From: CAVZTX01 sp963778375
GTDB taxonomy: Bacteria; Chloroflexota; Ktedonobacteria; Ktedonobacterales; Ktedonobacteraceae
Assembly: GCA_963778375.1 (NCBI GenBank)
Contig: CAVZTX010000011.1
Span: 124,001 to 188,000 of the forward strand
Direction: 5' to 3'
Length of the DNA: 64,000 bases
The notes under the pieces are model-generated. The model made no database searches. It was given only the letters and a program-made list of their open reading frames with translations, and was not told the DNA's origin. Shown one piece after another: positions 1-8,778 of the stretch. The position numbers were made by a program, and so were the translations under genes. Each line of letters begins with the position of its first letter. The first letter of the stretch is position 1.

Positions 1-420
1 TGCTCGTACTTCTCGCATTAGATACGCCGAAGCCTGAGGAGAAAGCTGAACCTGCCCCGCAGCCGCGGCTTTGATCGCTCGCCGTAGTTCGGAAGCTCGC
101 GTATCCTTAAGCAGATAACCAATTGCCCCCGCCTTCACTACACCAACGACCGAAGCACTTTCCAGCACACTTGTAAGCGCGATGACCTCCGTTTCTGGCA
201 GTTCCCGGCGGATAATTTCCGTTGCAGTAATCCCATCCATCACTGGTAAAAGCAAGTCCATCAACACTACATCGGGATGCAGTTCTCTCGCCAACTGCAC
301 CGCCTCCTGACCATCAGCCGCCTCACCCACTACGGCTAGTTCCGGGTCGCGTCCCAGGAACATCCGCAATCCCTCACGTACAACGCTATGATCGTCAGCA
401 ATCAACACACGAATCACCAT
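1..420 (-). CDS. NarL/FixJ-type response regulator, C-terminus outside window
   Basis: The first 140 residues of a two-component response regulator are present and the gene runs off the left edge. The receiver domain is complete: acidic pair D9/D10, phospho-acceptor D55 in VVLMDLLLP, T83, and K105 in YLLKD. The linker that follows (SELRRAIKAAAAG) is typical of NarL/LuxR-type regulators, so a C-terminal HTH is expected but not seen. The start at 420 is preceded by a strong AAGGAGGAG ribosome site. The partner histidine kinase is not visible and may lie to the left. A 12-bp palindrome lies just upstream of the ribosome site. Receiver assignment is certain; the output domain is inferred. Confidence 0.9.
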   Translation of the reverse strand, partial: MVIRVLIADDHSVVREGLRMFLGRDPELAVVGEAADGQEAVQLARELHPDVVLMDLLLPVMDGITATEIIRRELPETEVIALTSVLESASVVGVVKAGAIGYLLKDTRASELRRAIKAAAAGQVQLSPQASAYLMREVRA

Positions 421-440
421 CGGCCCTCCTCCTTTCGAGT

Positions 441-452
441 GAGAACGTTCTC
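441..452. promoter_or_regulatory. 12-bp perfect palindrome upstream of response regulator
   Basis: GAGAACGTTCTC is a perfect dyad 21 bases before the response regulator start, in the divergent region shared with the CPBP protease gene. Its position suits an operator, possibly autoregulatory. No binding protein can be named. Confidence 0.35.
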
Positions 453-663
453 CCACCAAAGAAGTATGCCATGTTCACTCTCTTGAGCGATTTGATAAGA
501 AACGCTTCGCTTTATACTGTACCTGTCCCTTGAAAGCACTATGGAATGTATTTGATGTGTATAGTGTGTCGGCATGAGTTCACCAAGTTCCAGTGTATCA
601 CAGAGATACGTCCAAACACCACCACATCAAGATACTAGATATTATCTATAAGGAGTAAACAAC

Positions 664-1533
664 ATGGTTTCATCTTCTCCACGTTCTTCATCGTTCGTGA
701 AGCGCTATCAGATACCCATCTTCTTCGTTCTGGCCTACCTCCTAACATGGTTGGTCTGGGGCAGTCAAATTGCACAGCAACATGGATGGTTATCTTTTCA
801 CATTCCCGATACCCTTGCATACTGGGCCCTCACCATCTCAGTGCTCATTGTAGCAAGTCTGGCTGGTGGCAAGGACGCGATTTTGGATATTGTACGCCGC
901 ATCTTTCGCTGGCGCGTCGGCATCCAGTGGTACGCCCTTGCCCTCCTTGTGCCGGTCGTACTGGTGGTAGTCCCTGCTGTTGTCTACTGGCTCTTCGGCG
1001 GCCATGTTCCCATCAGTACCTATATGACACCATTTGGGGCGCTCATCTATGCTATCACGTTTGGGCCTGTCTCGTGGCTAACTGAAGAAACAGCGTGGCG
1101 AGGTTTTGCCCTGCCGCGTCTACAGGTGGGACGAAGTGCTTTAACCGCCAGCCTGATTCTCGGACTGCTCTGGGGCATATGGCATACCCCGCTGTTTTTT
1201 ATCGCGGGTACCGGGCAGTCTACATGGCCCTATGTAGGATTCTTGCTCTTCACGCTCGCCGAAAGCGTGCTGACTACCTGGATCTTCAACAACACACGAG
1301 GCAGTGTGCTGCTGGCAAACATCTTCCACATCGCCTCGAATATCACCCTTTCCTTCTTTGGCATATTGTCTGGCAGCATGGTTCTCTTCTGGCTGGGCGT
1401 CGTTGTCTACCTGATCGCCGCGATTATCGTGGTACTCGTGGCAGGTCCTGCACACCTCATGAGAGGGAAACCTGGGGACGAATCCGTGCTCGTTCCTCCA
1501 GGTTACGTTGCAAAAGAAAGCCTTGCTTTATAA
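664..1533 (+). CDS. CPBP family intramembrane glutamic endopeptidase
   Basis: A 289-residue polytopic membrane protein of the CPBP (CAAX protease/Abi) family. The diagnostic motif EETAWRGF has E141/E142 and R146. A second motif, WGIWHTPLFF, and a third, NIFHIASN, supply the conserved histidines and asparagine. Hydrophobic segments occupy most of the chain. The ATG follows an AAGGAG site at 650-655. Family members cleave membrane substrates, mature bacteriocins or confer bacteriocin self-immunity. No peptide or bacteriocin gene lies next to it, so the substrate is unknown. It is transcribed away from the response regulator. Confidence 0.88.
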   Translation: MVSSSPRSSSFVKRYQIPIFFVLAYLLTWLVWGSQIAQQHGWLSFHIPDTLAYWALTISVLIVASLAGGKDAILDIVRRIFRWRVGIQWYALALLVPVVLVVVPAVVYWLFGGHVPISTYMTPFGALIYAITFGPVSWLTEETAWRGFALPRLQVGRSALTASLILGLLWGIWHTPLFFIAGTGQSTWPYVGFLLFTLAESVLTTWIFNNTRGSVLLANIFHIASNITLSFFGILSGSMVLFWLGVVVYLIAAIIVVLVAGPAHLMRGKPGDESVLVPPGYVAKESLAL

Positions 1534-1671
1534 AAAGCCCTTGCAAGGAAGAGGGCTCAAATCTTCCTGTGGGTAGTAATTATGGCACTGGCTGCACCCT
1601 TATCCTCTGGTCAACTGTGATCGGAACACTTCTGCAAGTTCGTGCAAGGCTCCACTAGATAGAGGTTAGTT

Positions 1672-2409
1672 ATGGCAATTGCTGAGAAAACATCACAGCG
1701 TGAACCAGATATATATGAAGACGCTCTTCATGAAAGAGGCACAGATACAACACGCATACAAGCCCTAAGCGATGCCGTCTTTGCAGTTGCCATCACCTTG
1801 CTCGTCATCGACATCAAAGTACCCGATATTGGCAAAACCCTCGATATCAACCACGCCTTGCTTGCAGCATTAGCAAGCCGTTTCCCCGACATATTAAGCT
1901 ACATCATTAGCTTTCTTGTGATCGGTATGTACTGGAGGGCGCATCATCGCATCTTTCAGTACATCGAACGTTACGATACAACGCTGCTCAGGCTCAACAT
2001 CTTCCTGCTGCTCTTGATTGCGTTTTTGCCTTTCCCAACCAGCATGATTGGTTCATATGAAAGCTCAATTGTATCCGTCGTATTCTATGCAATATGCATG
2101 GCACTGACAGGGCTAGCAATGTTTGCCATCTGGTGGTATGCCTCACGAGGACATCACCTGGTAAGGCAAGATCTAAGTGATACACTCATACAGTTCTTGG
2201 ATATCCGCTTCCTGATCACACCAATCATCTTTTTCCTCTCGATTGGCCTGGCATTCACCAACGCGTTCTCACCAACATTGCCTGGTCCTCGCCTGACAGA
2301 ATATTCTTGGGTTCTGATTGCACTAGCACTGGCGGCTCATATAATCTGGTACCGCAGGAAAGCAGAGACAAAGAAAAGTGACCATTCCTCCCCACACCTC
2401 TCAGTGTAA
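1672..2409 (+). CDS. TMEM175 family (DUF1211) potassium channel protein
   Basis: A 245-residue membrane protein. Near the N-terminus it has the TMEM175 signature, here RIQALSDAVFAVAITLLV, which in characterised relatives lines the potassium-selective pore; the usual Phe before Ser-Asp is Leu here. About six hydrophobic segments follow and the tail is basic. Bacterial members have one six-helix repeat and are thought to assemble as tetramers. It lies about 140 bases downstream of the CPBP gene on the same strand, so co-transcription is possible. Family assignment is secure; conductance is inferred. Confidence 0.87.
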   Translation: MAIAEKTSQREPDIYEDALHERGTDTTRIQALSDAVFAVAITLLVIDIKVPDIGKTLDINHALLAALASRFPDILSYIISFLVIGMYWRAHHRIFQYIERYDTTLLRLNIFLLLLIAFLPFPTSMIGSYESSIVSVVFYAICMALTGLAMFAIWWYASRGHHLVRQDLSDTLIQFLDIRFLITPIIFFLSIGLAFTNAFSPTLPGPRLTEYSWVLIALALAAHIIWYRRKAETKKSDHSSPHLSV

Positions 2410-2489
2410 GGAAAGAACGGCCACATTAAACGGCAAGGCATCAAACTACCTCACCATATACCTCCCGTCATGGAACAAGCCTCTCAGCA

Positions 2490-2783
2490 TTACTGATATC
2501 TCGGCCCATTTGAAGCCTCCAACCGCTCGCGCATTTGCTCGTAGGTGACAGCATCTATCTCACCTCGCGCATAACGCTGGCGGAGTATCTCTAACGCGGA
2601 AGGTTGACCTGGCTGAAACTGCGCTCGGCCAGGATTATAATAAACAGGTCTCTGCCAATGGCTGTAGCTGAACCGGCGGATCAAAGCTCCAATCAGGACA
2701 AACAGGAGCACTATCCAGAAGAACCGGCCCAGGAACAACAAGGGCAGAAGGAACCATAGACCGTATCCAAATCCCCAAAACAT
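2490..2783 (-). CDS. SHOCT domain small membrane protein
   Basis: A 97-residue protein with a hydrophobic N-terminal half (FWGFGYGLWFLLPLLFLG followed by a second hydrophobic stretch) and a C-terminal SHOCT domain of the form LRQRYARGEIDAVTYEQM. SHOCT is a short C-terminal oligomerisation module with no known catalysis. The ATG at 2783 is preferred over the one nine codons upstream because it has an AGAGGA ribosome site at proper spacing. The upstream region holds striking inverted repeats, so the gene may be under a dedicated repressor. Confidence 0.8.
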   Translation of the reverse strand: MFWGFGYGLWFLLPLLFLGRFFWIVLLFVLIGALIRRFSYSHWQRPVYYNPGRAQFQPGQPSALEILRQRYARGEIDAVTYEQMRERLEASNGPRYQ

Positions 2784-2813
2784 GGGAATCCTCTCTTTCA
2801 TCTTGTTCATATT

Positions 2814-2862
2814 GAACGACTTAGATATATCGTTCTATCATTGAAAACAACGCGATATATCT
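2814..2862. promoter_or_regulatory. Nested inverted repeats upstream of SHOCT gene
   Basis: Two overlapping dyads are visible. GAACGA at 2814-2819 pairs with TCGTTC at 2830-2835. AGATATATCG at 2823-2832 pairs with CGATATATCT at 2853-2862, centres 30 bases apart, about three helical turns. The layout suits cooperative binding by a dimeric repressor such as a PadR or MarR protein. The regulator is not identified. Confidence 0.4.
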
Positions 2863-3023
2863 TTATATTCCTATATACGAAATGCCTTTTTTGTGGTTGC
2901 AAGGAATGCCCACTACTTGGTCTGAACAGGAAAAAATCAGCCAATCCAACCAATTTAGGCTATATCCCGTTTATTGAGACAAAGATATAATCAAATTGTG
3001 CTATCATGGGGAAGAGCTAGATT

Positions 3024-3719
3024 ATGTACCAAAATCTTAGAAGAGGGCAATTATACTTGCAGTCATTACCTGCTCAGGGTCCAATCAACAACACCAATCG
3101 TCCATCACGTTCCATTGCCGTACTGGCCGTCCTACTCTTCGCTCTTGCTGGACTCCTGAGCGGATTTGCCGTAGGTGGCTTCATGCACTCGAAATCAGGG
3201 CAATCCTCGACTACAGGCGCATCAGGAACATCTTCCGAGGGCCAAACAACGAAACCAGGATCATCACCTACATCCCATCCTGTACGTTTAGGATATCCCG
3301 TGAGAAATCTATCCAGTGAGTTTCAAAAAGCAGATGGAACATCTTACACCTTAATGACGCAGGCTATAAACGCGCAAAATAAACCTGTTCATGCAACCGA
3401 CATCACGTGTAAACTCTGGCTCGTCAAGCGCATCCCAACAGGTACTATTCTCGATATTCCAATCTCAGTCCTCAAAAATGTGAATACCATCCCAAACCCA
3501 ATCGTAGGTTCTGTGAATGGCCGCACTTTTGAAGAAGTGGATGGGCTTAACTTCGATAACAGCACACCGCAAACACATCTCTGCAACGCGAATGGTCAGT
3601 TTACCTGGAAGTATCAGCTATCCAGTTCGGTTGATTCAGGAGCTTATGATCTTGTCGTGCTGACCGATTGGAACGGAGAATTTTACAACTGGGCCTGGAT
3701 CAATATCGAGGTCAGTTAA
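3024..3719 (+). CDS. Hypothetical membrane-anchored extracytoplasmic protein
   Basis: 231 residues with no recognised family. A polar N-terminus of about 28 residues precedes one transmembrane segment (SIAVLAVLLFALAGLLSGFA). A Ser/Thr/Gly-rich linker follows, then a soluble domain from about residue 90 to the end that looks rich in beta strands and has two cysteines (in ITCKLW and HLCNAN), which could form a disulfide outside the cell. The predicted topology is type II with the domain outside. A GGGAAGAG site supports the start. Confidence 0.6.
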   Translation: MYQNLRRGQLYLQSLPAQGPINNTNRPSRSIAVLAVLLFALAGLLSGFAVGGFMHSKSGQSSTTGASGTSSEGQTTKPGSSPTSHPVRLGYPVRNLSSEFQKADGTSYTLMTQAINAQNKPVHATDITCKLWLVKRIPTGTILDIPISVLKNVNTIPNPIVGSVNGRTFEEVDGLNFDNSTPQTHLCNANGQFTWKYQLSSSVDSGAYDLVVLTDWNGEFYNWAWINIEVS

Positions 3720-3733
3720 GTCTTAAAGCGAAG

Positions 3734-4570
3734 TTACTTGCTCATTCCCTGCAAAATACCCCGCACCAGCAACGCAAACTTCGGACGAGCTATATCAGCC
3801 GCCGCCAGCACCTCAGCATGGTTAACCGCCTCCGTCTCCTCGCCCGTTGCCTTATTAGTAATCAAGCTCAAACCGAGTACACGCATCCCCATATGACGAG
3901 CCACTACCACCTCCGGCGCTGTAGACATTCCAACCGCATCTGCCCCTATTGTCCGTAGAAATTTCAGCTCCGCGCCCGTCTCATAGCTTGGCCCTCCCAC
4001 CATCGCATACACCCCCTCATGCAAAGTGATCTCGGGCCATTGTGCTGCAACAGACCGCGCTAATGTACGCAGTTCCGCGTCATAGGCCCGAGCCAACGGC
4101 GGGAAACGCTCGCCAAATCGCTCGTCATTTGGTCCAAACAGAGGATTTGCCCCAGCCAGCCCTGGCAAGTTGATATGATCCCGCATCAGCATGAAGTCGC
4201 CCGGCTGGTATGCCGGATTTACTCCTCCTGCTGCGTTGCTCACAATCAACGTCCGTGCGCCAAGCAGATACATCACCCGCACAGGCAACGTCAAAACCTC
4301 GAGAGCATAGCCTTCATAGAAGTGAAAACGCCCCTGCATTACCACGACAGGCACATCCTCAAGTTTGCCAACTAATAGACGCCCTGCATGCCCAGGTACA
4401 GTTGAACGCGCAAAATGGGGAATTTCAGCATAAGGGATCGCAATGGCATCACGAATTTCACCTGCAAGATCCCCTAAACCAGAACCAAGTATCAAGGCAA
4501 CATCCGGTTTCAGAGGGTTTCGTGCCTGAACCTCCAGCGTAGCTTCGATTGCCTGTTCGTAAAGTCCCAT
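3734..4570 (-). CDS. punA: Purine-nucleoside phosphorylase (trimeric type)
   Basis: 278 residues, the normal length for trimeric low-molecular-mass PNP. It phosphorolyses inosine and guanosine to free base and ribose-1-phosphate in purine salvage. Visible signatures are the phosphate-binding ILGSGLGDLA near the N-terminus, GRFHFYEGY, SNAAGGVNP, the base-site segment VGGPSYETGAE, and VGMSTAPEVVVARH. LSLITNKATG near the C-terminus includes the purine-binding Asn. An AAGGAC site precedes the ATG. It ends 14 bases from the end of the convergent hypothetical gene and lies just downstream of the Xer recombinase gene on the same strand, so the two may share a transcript. Confidence 0.93.
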   Translation of the reverse strand: MGLYEQAIEATLEVQARNPLKPDVALILGSGLGDLAGEIRDAIAIPYAEIPHFARSTVPGHAGRLLVGKLEDVPVVVMQGRFHFYEGYALEVLTLPVRVMYLLGARTLIVSNAAGGVNPAYQPGDFMLMRDHINLPGLAGANPLFGPNDERFGERFPPLARAYDAELRTLARSVAAQWPEITLHEGVYAMVGGPSYETGAELKFLRTIGADAVGMSTAPEVVVARHMGMRVLGLSLITNKATGEETEAVNHAEVLAAADIARPKFALLVRGILQGMSK

Positions 4571-4591
4571 AACGTCCTTTAAAGGTGATAT

Positions 4592-5494
4592 TCAAACGCT
4601 TGTCGTTATTTCCGCACGCGCAAGTTGATTATAAACCTGCGTCGTCGAAATATGCGCATGCCCCAACAACTCCTGTACAGTCCTCAGCTCCATCCCTTCC
4701 TGAAGCATCAAGATAGCAAATGAATGCCGCAGCATATGTGGAGTTATATCTGTAATACCCGCTTGCCGTGCATACCCCTTGATGATCAGCCAGAAACCCT
4801 GGCGCGTCAATCGCTCACCATGATGATTGAGGAACAGCGCCTGCTCATCGGGATGCCGCTGCACCAACCGAGGGCGCGCCTGCTCCATATATTGCTTCGT
4901 CGTCTCGACTGCAATCGGAGAAAGCGGCAAAATACGCTCCCGCTTGCTGCGTCCATTGCGACCAGGGCAAAGTACCGTTGCCCGCTCAGCATCAAAATCC
5001 CCCAGGTTTACCGAAACAAGCTCACTCACGCGCATCCCCGTCGCATACAGCATCTGTAACATCGCCAGGTCGCGCATTCCTGCCGGTGTCTCGACCTCCA
5101 CCTGTTGAAAAAGACTACTAATCTGCTCAGGGCTCAAAACGTGAGGTAACTCTTTCTGCAAGCGCGGTGATGCCAACTGCTCAACCGGATCAGAGGTGAT
5201 CATACCAATAGTGTGTAAATAACGAAAAAATGATTTCAGCGCCGCTAACTTGCGTGCAATTGTCGTAGGCCGATAAGCCTGACCCTCGCGCATCTCCAAA
5301 AGATAGCCCGCGATATGTTCGCGAGTCACTTGTTGCCAGTTCTCCACCTTCTGATGACTCAGATACGTACAAATCTGGTGCAAATCATTGCGATAGGCCA
5401 CAACCGTATTCGAATTGTTTCCAGCCTGCCCCTGCTCCTTCAATGAGAGCGAGGCAATATATTCATCTACAACTTCTTGTAACACAGGACACAT
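4592..5494 (-). CDS. xerD: Tyrosine recombinase, XerC/XerD type
   Basis: About 300 residues, the usual Xer length. The N-terminal SAM-like core-binding domain spans roughly residues 1-100. The catalytic domain shows every active-site element: Arg in ATGMRVSEL, Lys in GRSKRERILPL, H-x-x-R in HMLRHSFA, His in LGHAHISTTQ, and nucleophile Tyr in QVYNQL. Xer recombinases resolve chromosome dimers at dif; single-Xer systems exist, so XerC against XerD cannot be settled here. The ATG at 5494 is preferred over a TTG eight codons upstream. A housekeeping setting with no attachment-site repeats argues against a phage integrase. Confidence 0.85.
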   Translation of the reverse strand: MCPVLQEVVDEYIASLSLKEQGQAGNNSNTVVAYRNDLHQICTYLSHQKVENWQQVTREHIAGYLLEMREGQAYRPTTIARKLAALKSFFRYLHTIGMITSDPVEQLASPRLQKELPHVLSPEQISSLFQQVEVETPAGMRDLAMLQMLYATGMRVSELVSVNLGDFDAERATVLCPGRNGRSKRERILPLSPIAVETTKQYMEQARPRLVQRHPDEQALFLNHHGERLTRQGFWLIIKGYARQAGITDITPHMLRHSFAILMLQEGMELRTVQELLGHAHISTTQVYNQLARAEITTSV

Positions 5495-5636
5495 CCCTGC
5501 ATCAAAACGCGCCCACAACGGGCACTACTACAATATCATTCGTCGCGAACTTCCATAAGAGTCACTCTCATGTGGGTTTCATTATAAGCGATGCGGGAAG
5601 ATAGGGCAAGCAGGATGAGCCTTTTTTTGAAGGAAT

Positions 5637-6506
5637 CTACGACATTGGCCACGTTATCTGTTGCCTCTGTCGAATCACCGCCCCCCGGTACAACACAGCC
5701 AGTATCACAAGACCGATCACACCAAGTACCACCGATATCACCGGAATAGGCAGACCCGGTGGAATAATAAGATACAAAGTAACCGGCAGCCCATCCCAAA
5801 GCGCATGCAAGGCAGAAACAAAGAGATAGGTCAGAATCAGCAGCCCCGTAATACGAAAATGCCGTGGCCCACTCTCGCGGAACAACACCGCACCCAGAAT
5901 GCCCGTCCAGACCCCATGACCAAACGGCGCGAGCAAGCCTCGAATCACCGTCGATCCAAGCGAGGCACTGATATGACCCTGGCTAAGCAGCAAAGCCGTA
6001 AAGGCATAACCGGTACTTTCCAGCGCCGCAAACCCCATCCCAACCGCGCCACCCAACAATAACCCATCCATCTGCGAAGTGTGACGTATCTTTCGCGCTA
6101 GAAAAGCCACTGCCACGATCTTGCACCCCTCTTCAATCAATCCAACAGCAAACGCAGCACCTAGCGATAACCCCTGCGTAGGATTTGACGGAGCTGGCAG
6201 CACCAGCGACTCGATCACCGCTGCCCCAAGCACCCCTAGAATACCACCGATGCAGAAGCTTGCCGCAACCGTATCCAGCGAGAGCAAGCTAATATGTTGA
6301 TGATCGTACAGGAAAGCAACAAAGACAACCGGAATCAAAAAATTTCCAATCAGAATAACCGTCGGGAACAGATTAGGATTGCCCGTCCACACCAGAATAA
6401 CCGCGGAAACAACAAAGAAGAACAGACCAATCAACAGCGCACGTAACCACCTTCCACCACGCCGTACTGGCTGTGGAGTTGGTCCTGTCCACATATTTTG
6501 AGCCAT
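5637..6506 (-). CDS. PrsW family intramembrane metalloprotease
   Basis: 289 residues with about eight hydrophobic segments. PrsW signatures are present: the E-E pair in GLIEEGCKIVAVAF, a conserved Glu in GFAALESTGYAF, and metal-site histidines in FGHGVWTG and SALHALWDG. In Bacillus, PrsW performs site-1 cleavage of an anti-sigma factor. A candidate partner in this window is the sigma/BACON operon near 57 kb, but that link is only speculative. A GGAGGG site precedes the ATG. The protein ends about 140 bases from the recombinase start. Confidence 0.85.
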   Translation of the reverse strand: MAQNMWTGPTPQPVRRGGRWLRALLIGLFFFVVSAVILVWTGNPNLFPTVILIGNFLIPVVFVAFLYDHQHISLLSLDTVAASFCIGGILGVLGAAVIESLVLPAPSNPTQGLSLGAAFAVGLIEEGCKIVAVAFLARKIRHTSQMDGLLLGGAVGMGFAALESTGYAFTALLLSQGHISASLGSTVIRGLLAPFGHGVWTGILGAVLFRESGPRHFRITGLLILTYLFVSALHALWDGLPVTLYLIIPPGLPIPVISVVLGVIGLVILAVLYRGAVIRQRQQITWPMS

Positions 6507-6779
6507 AACAGCCCTCCATTCATATCAATCAAACCCCACAGGCGCAATAATTTTATCCTCACCTTTAGGGCATTTATCTACTAATGTAAGACTTACACGA
6601 ATCTGATAGACTACTTAGACACAGCTTCGTCACGCTTTAGGGTAGGGCCATCTCACCCTTAAATCCCCACCACTAAACAGAATGTAGTATAATACACTCA
6701 CCATTTGCCTCACACGCAAAAAAATTTCATACGAGTTGCCAGTACATGGCAGCCGTAACTATAAGGAGAAACAAAACAT

Positions 6780-7565
6780 ATGGCCAAACTACATGACATG
6801 TTCAACAGGCACGGCGAGCCCAGAGCGGCGGCAGTCTCGGATTTCGTCGGCAAAAGTAGGCCCACGACCAAACCACGCGCCGCGGCACTTGTCATCGAAC
6901 TTCCAAATTTCAACGAGGGCAGCGCAGAAGCCGCCATCAAAGCAGGAGCAGACGGACTGCTCTTCACCTGGGATGGCAAAGATAGCTCTACGCTTGACAC
7001 ACTTGAGAAAGCAATCGACTCCGCAAAGGCAGGCAGTGAGAACACTATTAGCGGACTAAATATCACGAGTGGCTGGGATAAGTTGGAGCGCGAAAACCTC
7101 GAACACCTCAAAGAGCTCGGCGTCAATTACATCGTACTACCAATGCACGCCCCTGCTCGCCTACTCGCACTGGAGGTCAAGGACCTTGAAGTAGTCATCT
7201 CCGTCCCCATGCAGGAAGGAGACATGTACCCACTCTTCATTCGCAACCTCACAGCCTTCGATAACATCGCCGCTGTTCGGCTAGACTTCTCGCTGGCAGG
7301 CGAAGGCAGCGCAATGACCATTGAGGACGTACTGCACTACCGTGCCGTGCGTGAAGCCGTCCGCTTCCCCGCGCTACTCAATGTCCAGGAAAACATCAGC
7401 GAAGACGACGCCTACACAATCGTAACATTAGGCGTCCAGGCCGTCATCCTCAAAGCCAGCGGCACAGATGCCGCCACAAAGGACCAGATCACTGCCCTTC
7501 GCGAACTCCTGGAAAAGGTCCATCACGACGACAAAGACACCCCTTCGCTCTCAAACAAAGCATAA
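6780..7565 (+). CDS. Predicted TIM-barrel-like protein of unknown function
   Basis: 261 residues, soluble. The alternation of hydrophobic strands and helices (ALVIELPNF, GADGLLFTW, GVNYIVLP, LEVVISVP, AAVRLDF, FPALLNVQ, GVQAVILK) with gaps of 20-30 residues looks like a beta/alpha barrel, with a possible phosphate-binding turn in the last strands (VILKASGTD). No catalytic signature was recognised and no family is claimed. The ATG follows an AAGGAG site at 6762-6767. A hairpin at 7606-7632 ends the unit, so it appears monocistronic. Confidence 0.6.
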   Translation: MAKLHDMFNRHGEPRAAAVSDFVGKSRPTTKPRAAALVIELPNFNEGSAEAAIKAGADGLLFTWDGKDSSTLDTLEKAIDSAKAGSENTISGLNITSGWDKLERENLEHLKELGVNYIVLPMHAPARLLALEVKDLEVVISVPMQEGDMYPLFIRNLTAFDNIAAVRLDFSLAGEGSAMTIEDVLHYRAVREAVRFPALLNVQENISEDDAYTIVTLGVQAVILKASGTDAATKDQITALRELLEKVHHDDKDTPSLSNKA

Positions 7566-7605
7566 ACATGCTTGAACCTGTTTGACGTGCCATTCCGTAT
7601 ATAGA

Positions 7606-7632
7606 TCAGGGCGACCCTCGCGGTCGCCCTGA
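7606..7632 (+). terminator. Hairpin terminator or REP-like palindrome
   Basis: An 11-bp perfect stem, TCAGGGCGACC with GGTCGCCCTGA, encloses a five-base loop 40 bases after the TIM-barrel stop and is followed by a T-rich stretch. The segment ATTCCGTATA before it recurs at about 7660 before a weaker copy (GAGGCAACCCTCGCTGTCC), so the hairpin may belong to a repeat family used as a terminator. The rest of 7566-7862 shows nothing else. Confidence 0.55.
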
Positions 7633-7862
7633 ACATTTCGCTTGTTTTTGTTGTAGGGTTATTCCGTATACAGTAGAGGCAACCCTCGCTGTCCTTACAC
7701 GGGTAGGGTTTTTGCAAGATGTCGGTTTATGTAGAGGCAGGGGCGGCTGGGAAGCGGGGTAGGGCCTATTGCGGGTGCCTTCCGTCCCCATCCTCCATTC
7801 TGCCCTTTCCCGAACCACCTAACCATGTAAGCCTCGCATCCGCCTGGACAGATTGTAAAAGT

Positions 7863-8764
7863 ATGTTTGAAGTAATCATCATCGGTGCCGGCCCCGCAGG
7901 CCTCAGCGCCGCACTTATCCTCGGGCGAAGCCGTCGGCACGTCCTCGTCTGCGACACTGGCGAGCATCGCAACGCCGCCTCGCACGCCATGCACGGCTTC
8001 CTCACCCGTGATGGCATCCCACCAACAGAACTCCTACGCCTCGCACGCGAGCAACTCTGTCCATACGAAAGCATCGAACTGCGTACCATCAAAGTAGTTG
8101 ATGCAATCCATCATAGCAACCACTTCGAACTTACCCTCGTTGATGGTACACATATCAACTCTCGCAAACTCATCCTCGCAACCGGAGTCATCGACGAGCT
8201 ACCTCCAATCGAAGGAGCCGAAGCATTCTTCGGTCAAGGCGTCTTTCACTGCCCCTACTGTGATGGATGGGAACACCGGAATCAACCCCTGGCCATCTAC
8301 GGTGCGCAAAAACATGGAAGAAAACTAGCCCTCGAACTCAAACAGTGGAGCCAGGACCTCACCCTATGTACCGACGGCCCGGCCAATCTCTCCACGGCGG
8401 AACGAGCACGCCTGGTTCACAACAACATCAAGATACGCGAAGAGCGCATCGCACGCCTTGAAGGCAACAACGGCTCGCTAGAACGCATCGTCTTTACAAA
8501 CGATCAGGTATTGGAATGCCAGGCACTCTTCTTCCGGGGCAACGAGCAGCAGCGCTCCGACCTACCCGCGAAGCTGGGCTGCACCTTTTCCAAAAGGGAG
8601 CCGTGCGCACCGGTGAGTACGAAGCCACCAGTATCCCCGGCCTCTACGTTGTAGGCGATGCCTCCCGCCGTGTCCAACTCGCAATCATCGCAGCCGCCGA
8701 AGGTGCCGCCGCTGCCTGGGCCATCAACACTGAACTTCTCAAAGAAGATCTGGCAAAAAGTTAG
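7863..8764 (+). pseudogene. Thioredoxin-reductase-like FAD/NAD(P) oxidoreductase, frameshifted
   Basis: Two overlapping frames together give one flavoprotein of about 300 residues. The first frame carries the FAD dinucleotide fold (VIIIGAGPAGLSAA, residues 3-16), the redox-active C130-P-Y-C133 before DGWEHR, and the NAD(P) domain. The second frame supplies GAVRTGEYEATSIPGLYVVG and DASR, the FAD-binding C-terminal motif. Reading switches at the run of four A at 8592-8595; five A would restore a single chain. The start at 7863 places the nucleotide-binding strand at the N-terminus as in all relatives. It is either a recent pseudogene or an assembly indel. The native substrate is unknown; thioredoxin or another disulfide is plausible. 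Confidence 0.82.
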
Positions 8765-8778
8765 CGTTTACTGCACGC

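Noticed and set aside
4592..5494. Phage or integrative-element integrase
   Set aside because: Length and motifs fit a housekeeping Xer protein; no att repeats, excisionase or phage genes adjoin it.
664..6506. Bacteriocin maturation or immunity locus around CPBP and PrsW
   Set aside because: No precursor peptide, ABC exporter or modification enzyme lies nearby.
8588..8600. Programmed -1 frameshift in the flavoprotein gene
   Set aside because: The site is not a slippery heptamer and no downstream stimulatory hairpin was seen.
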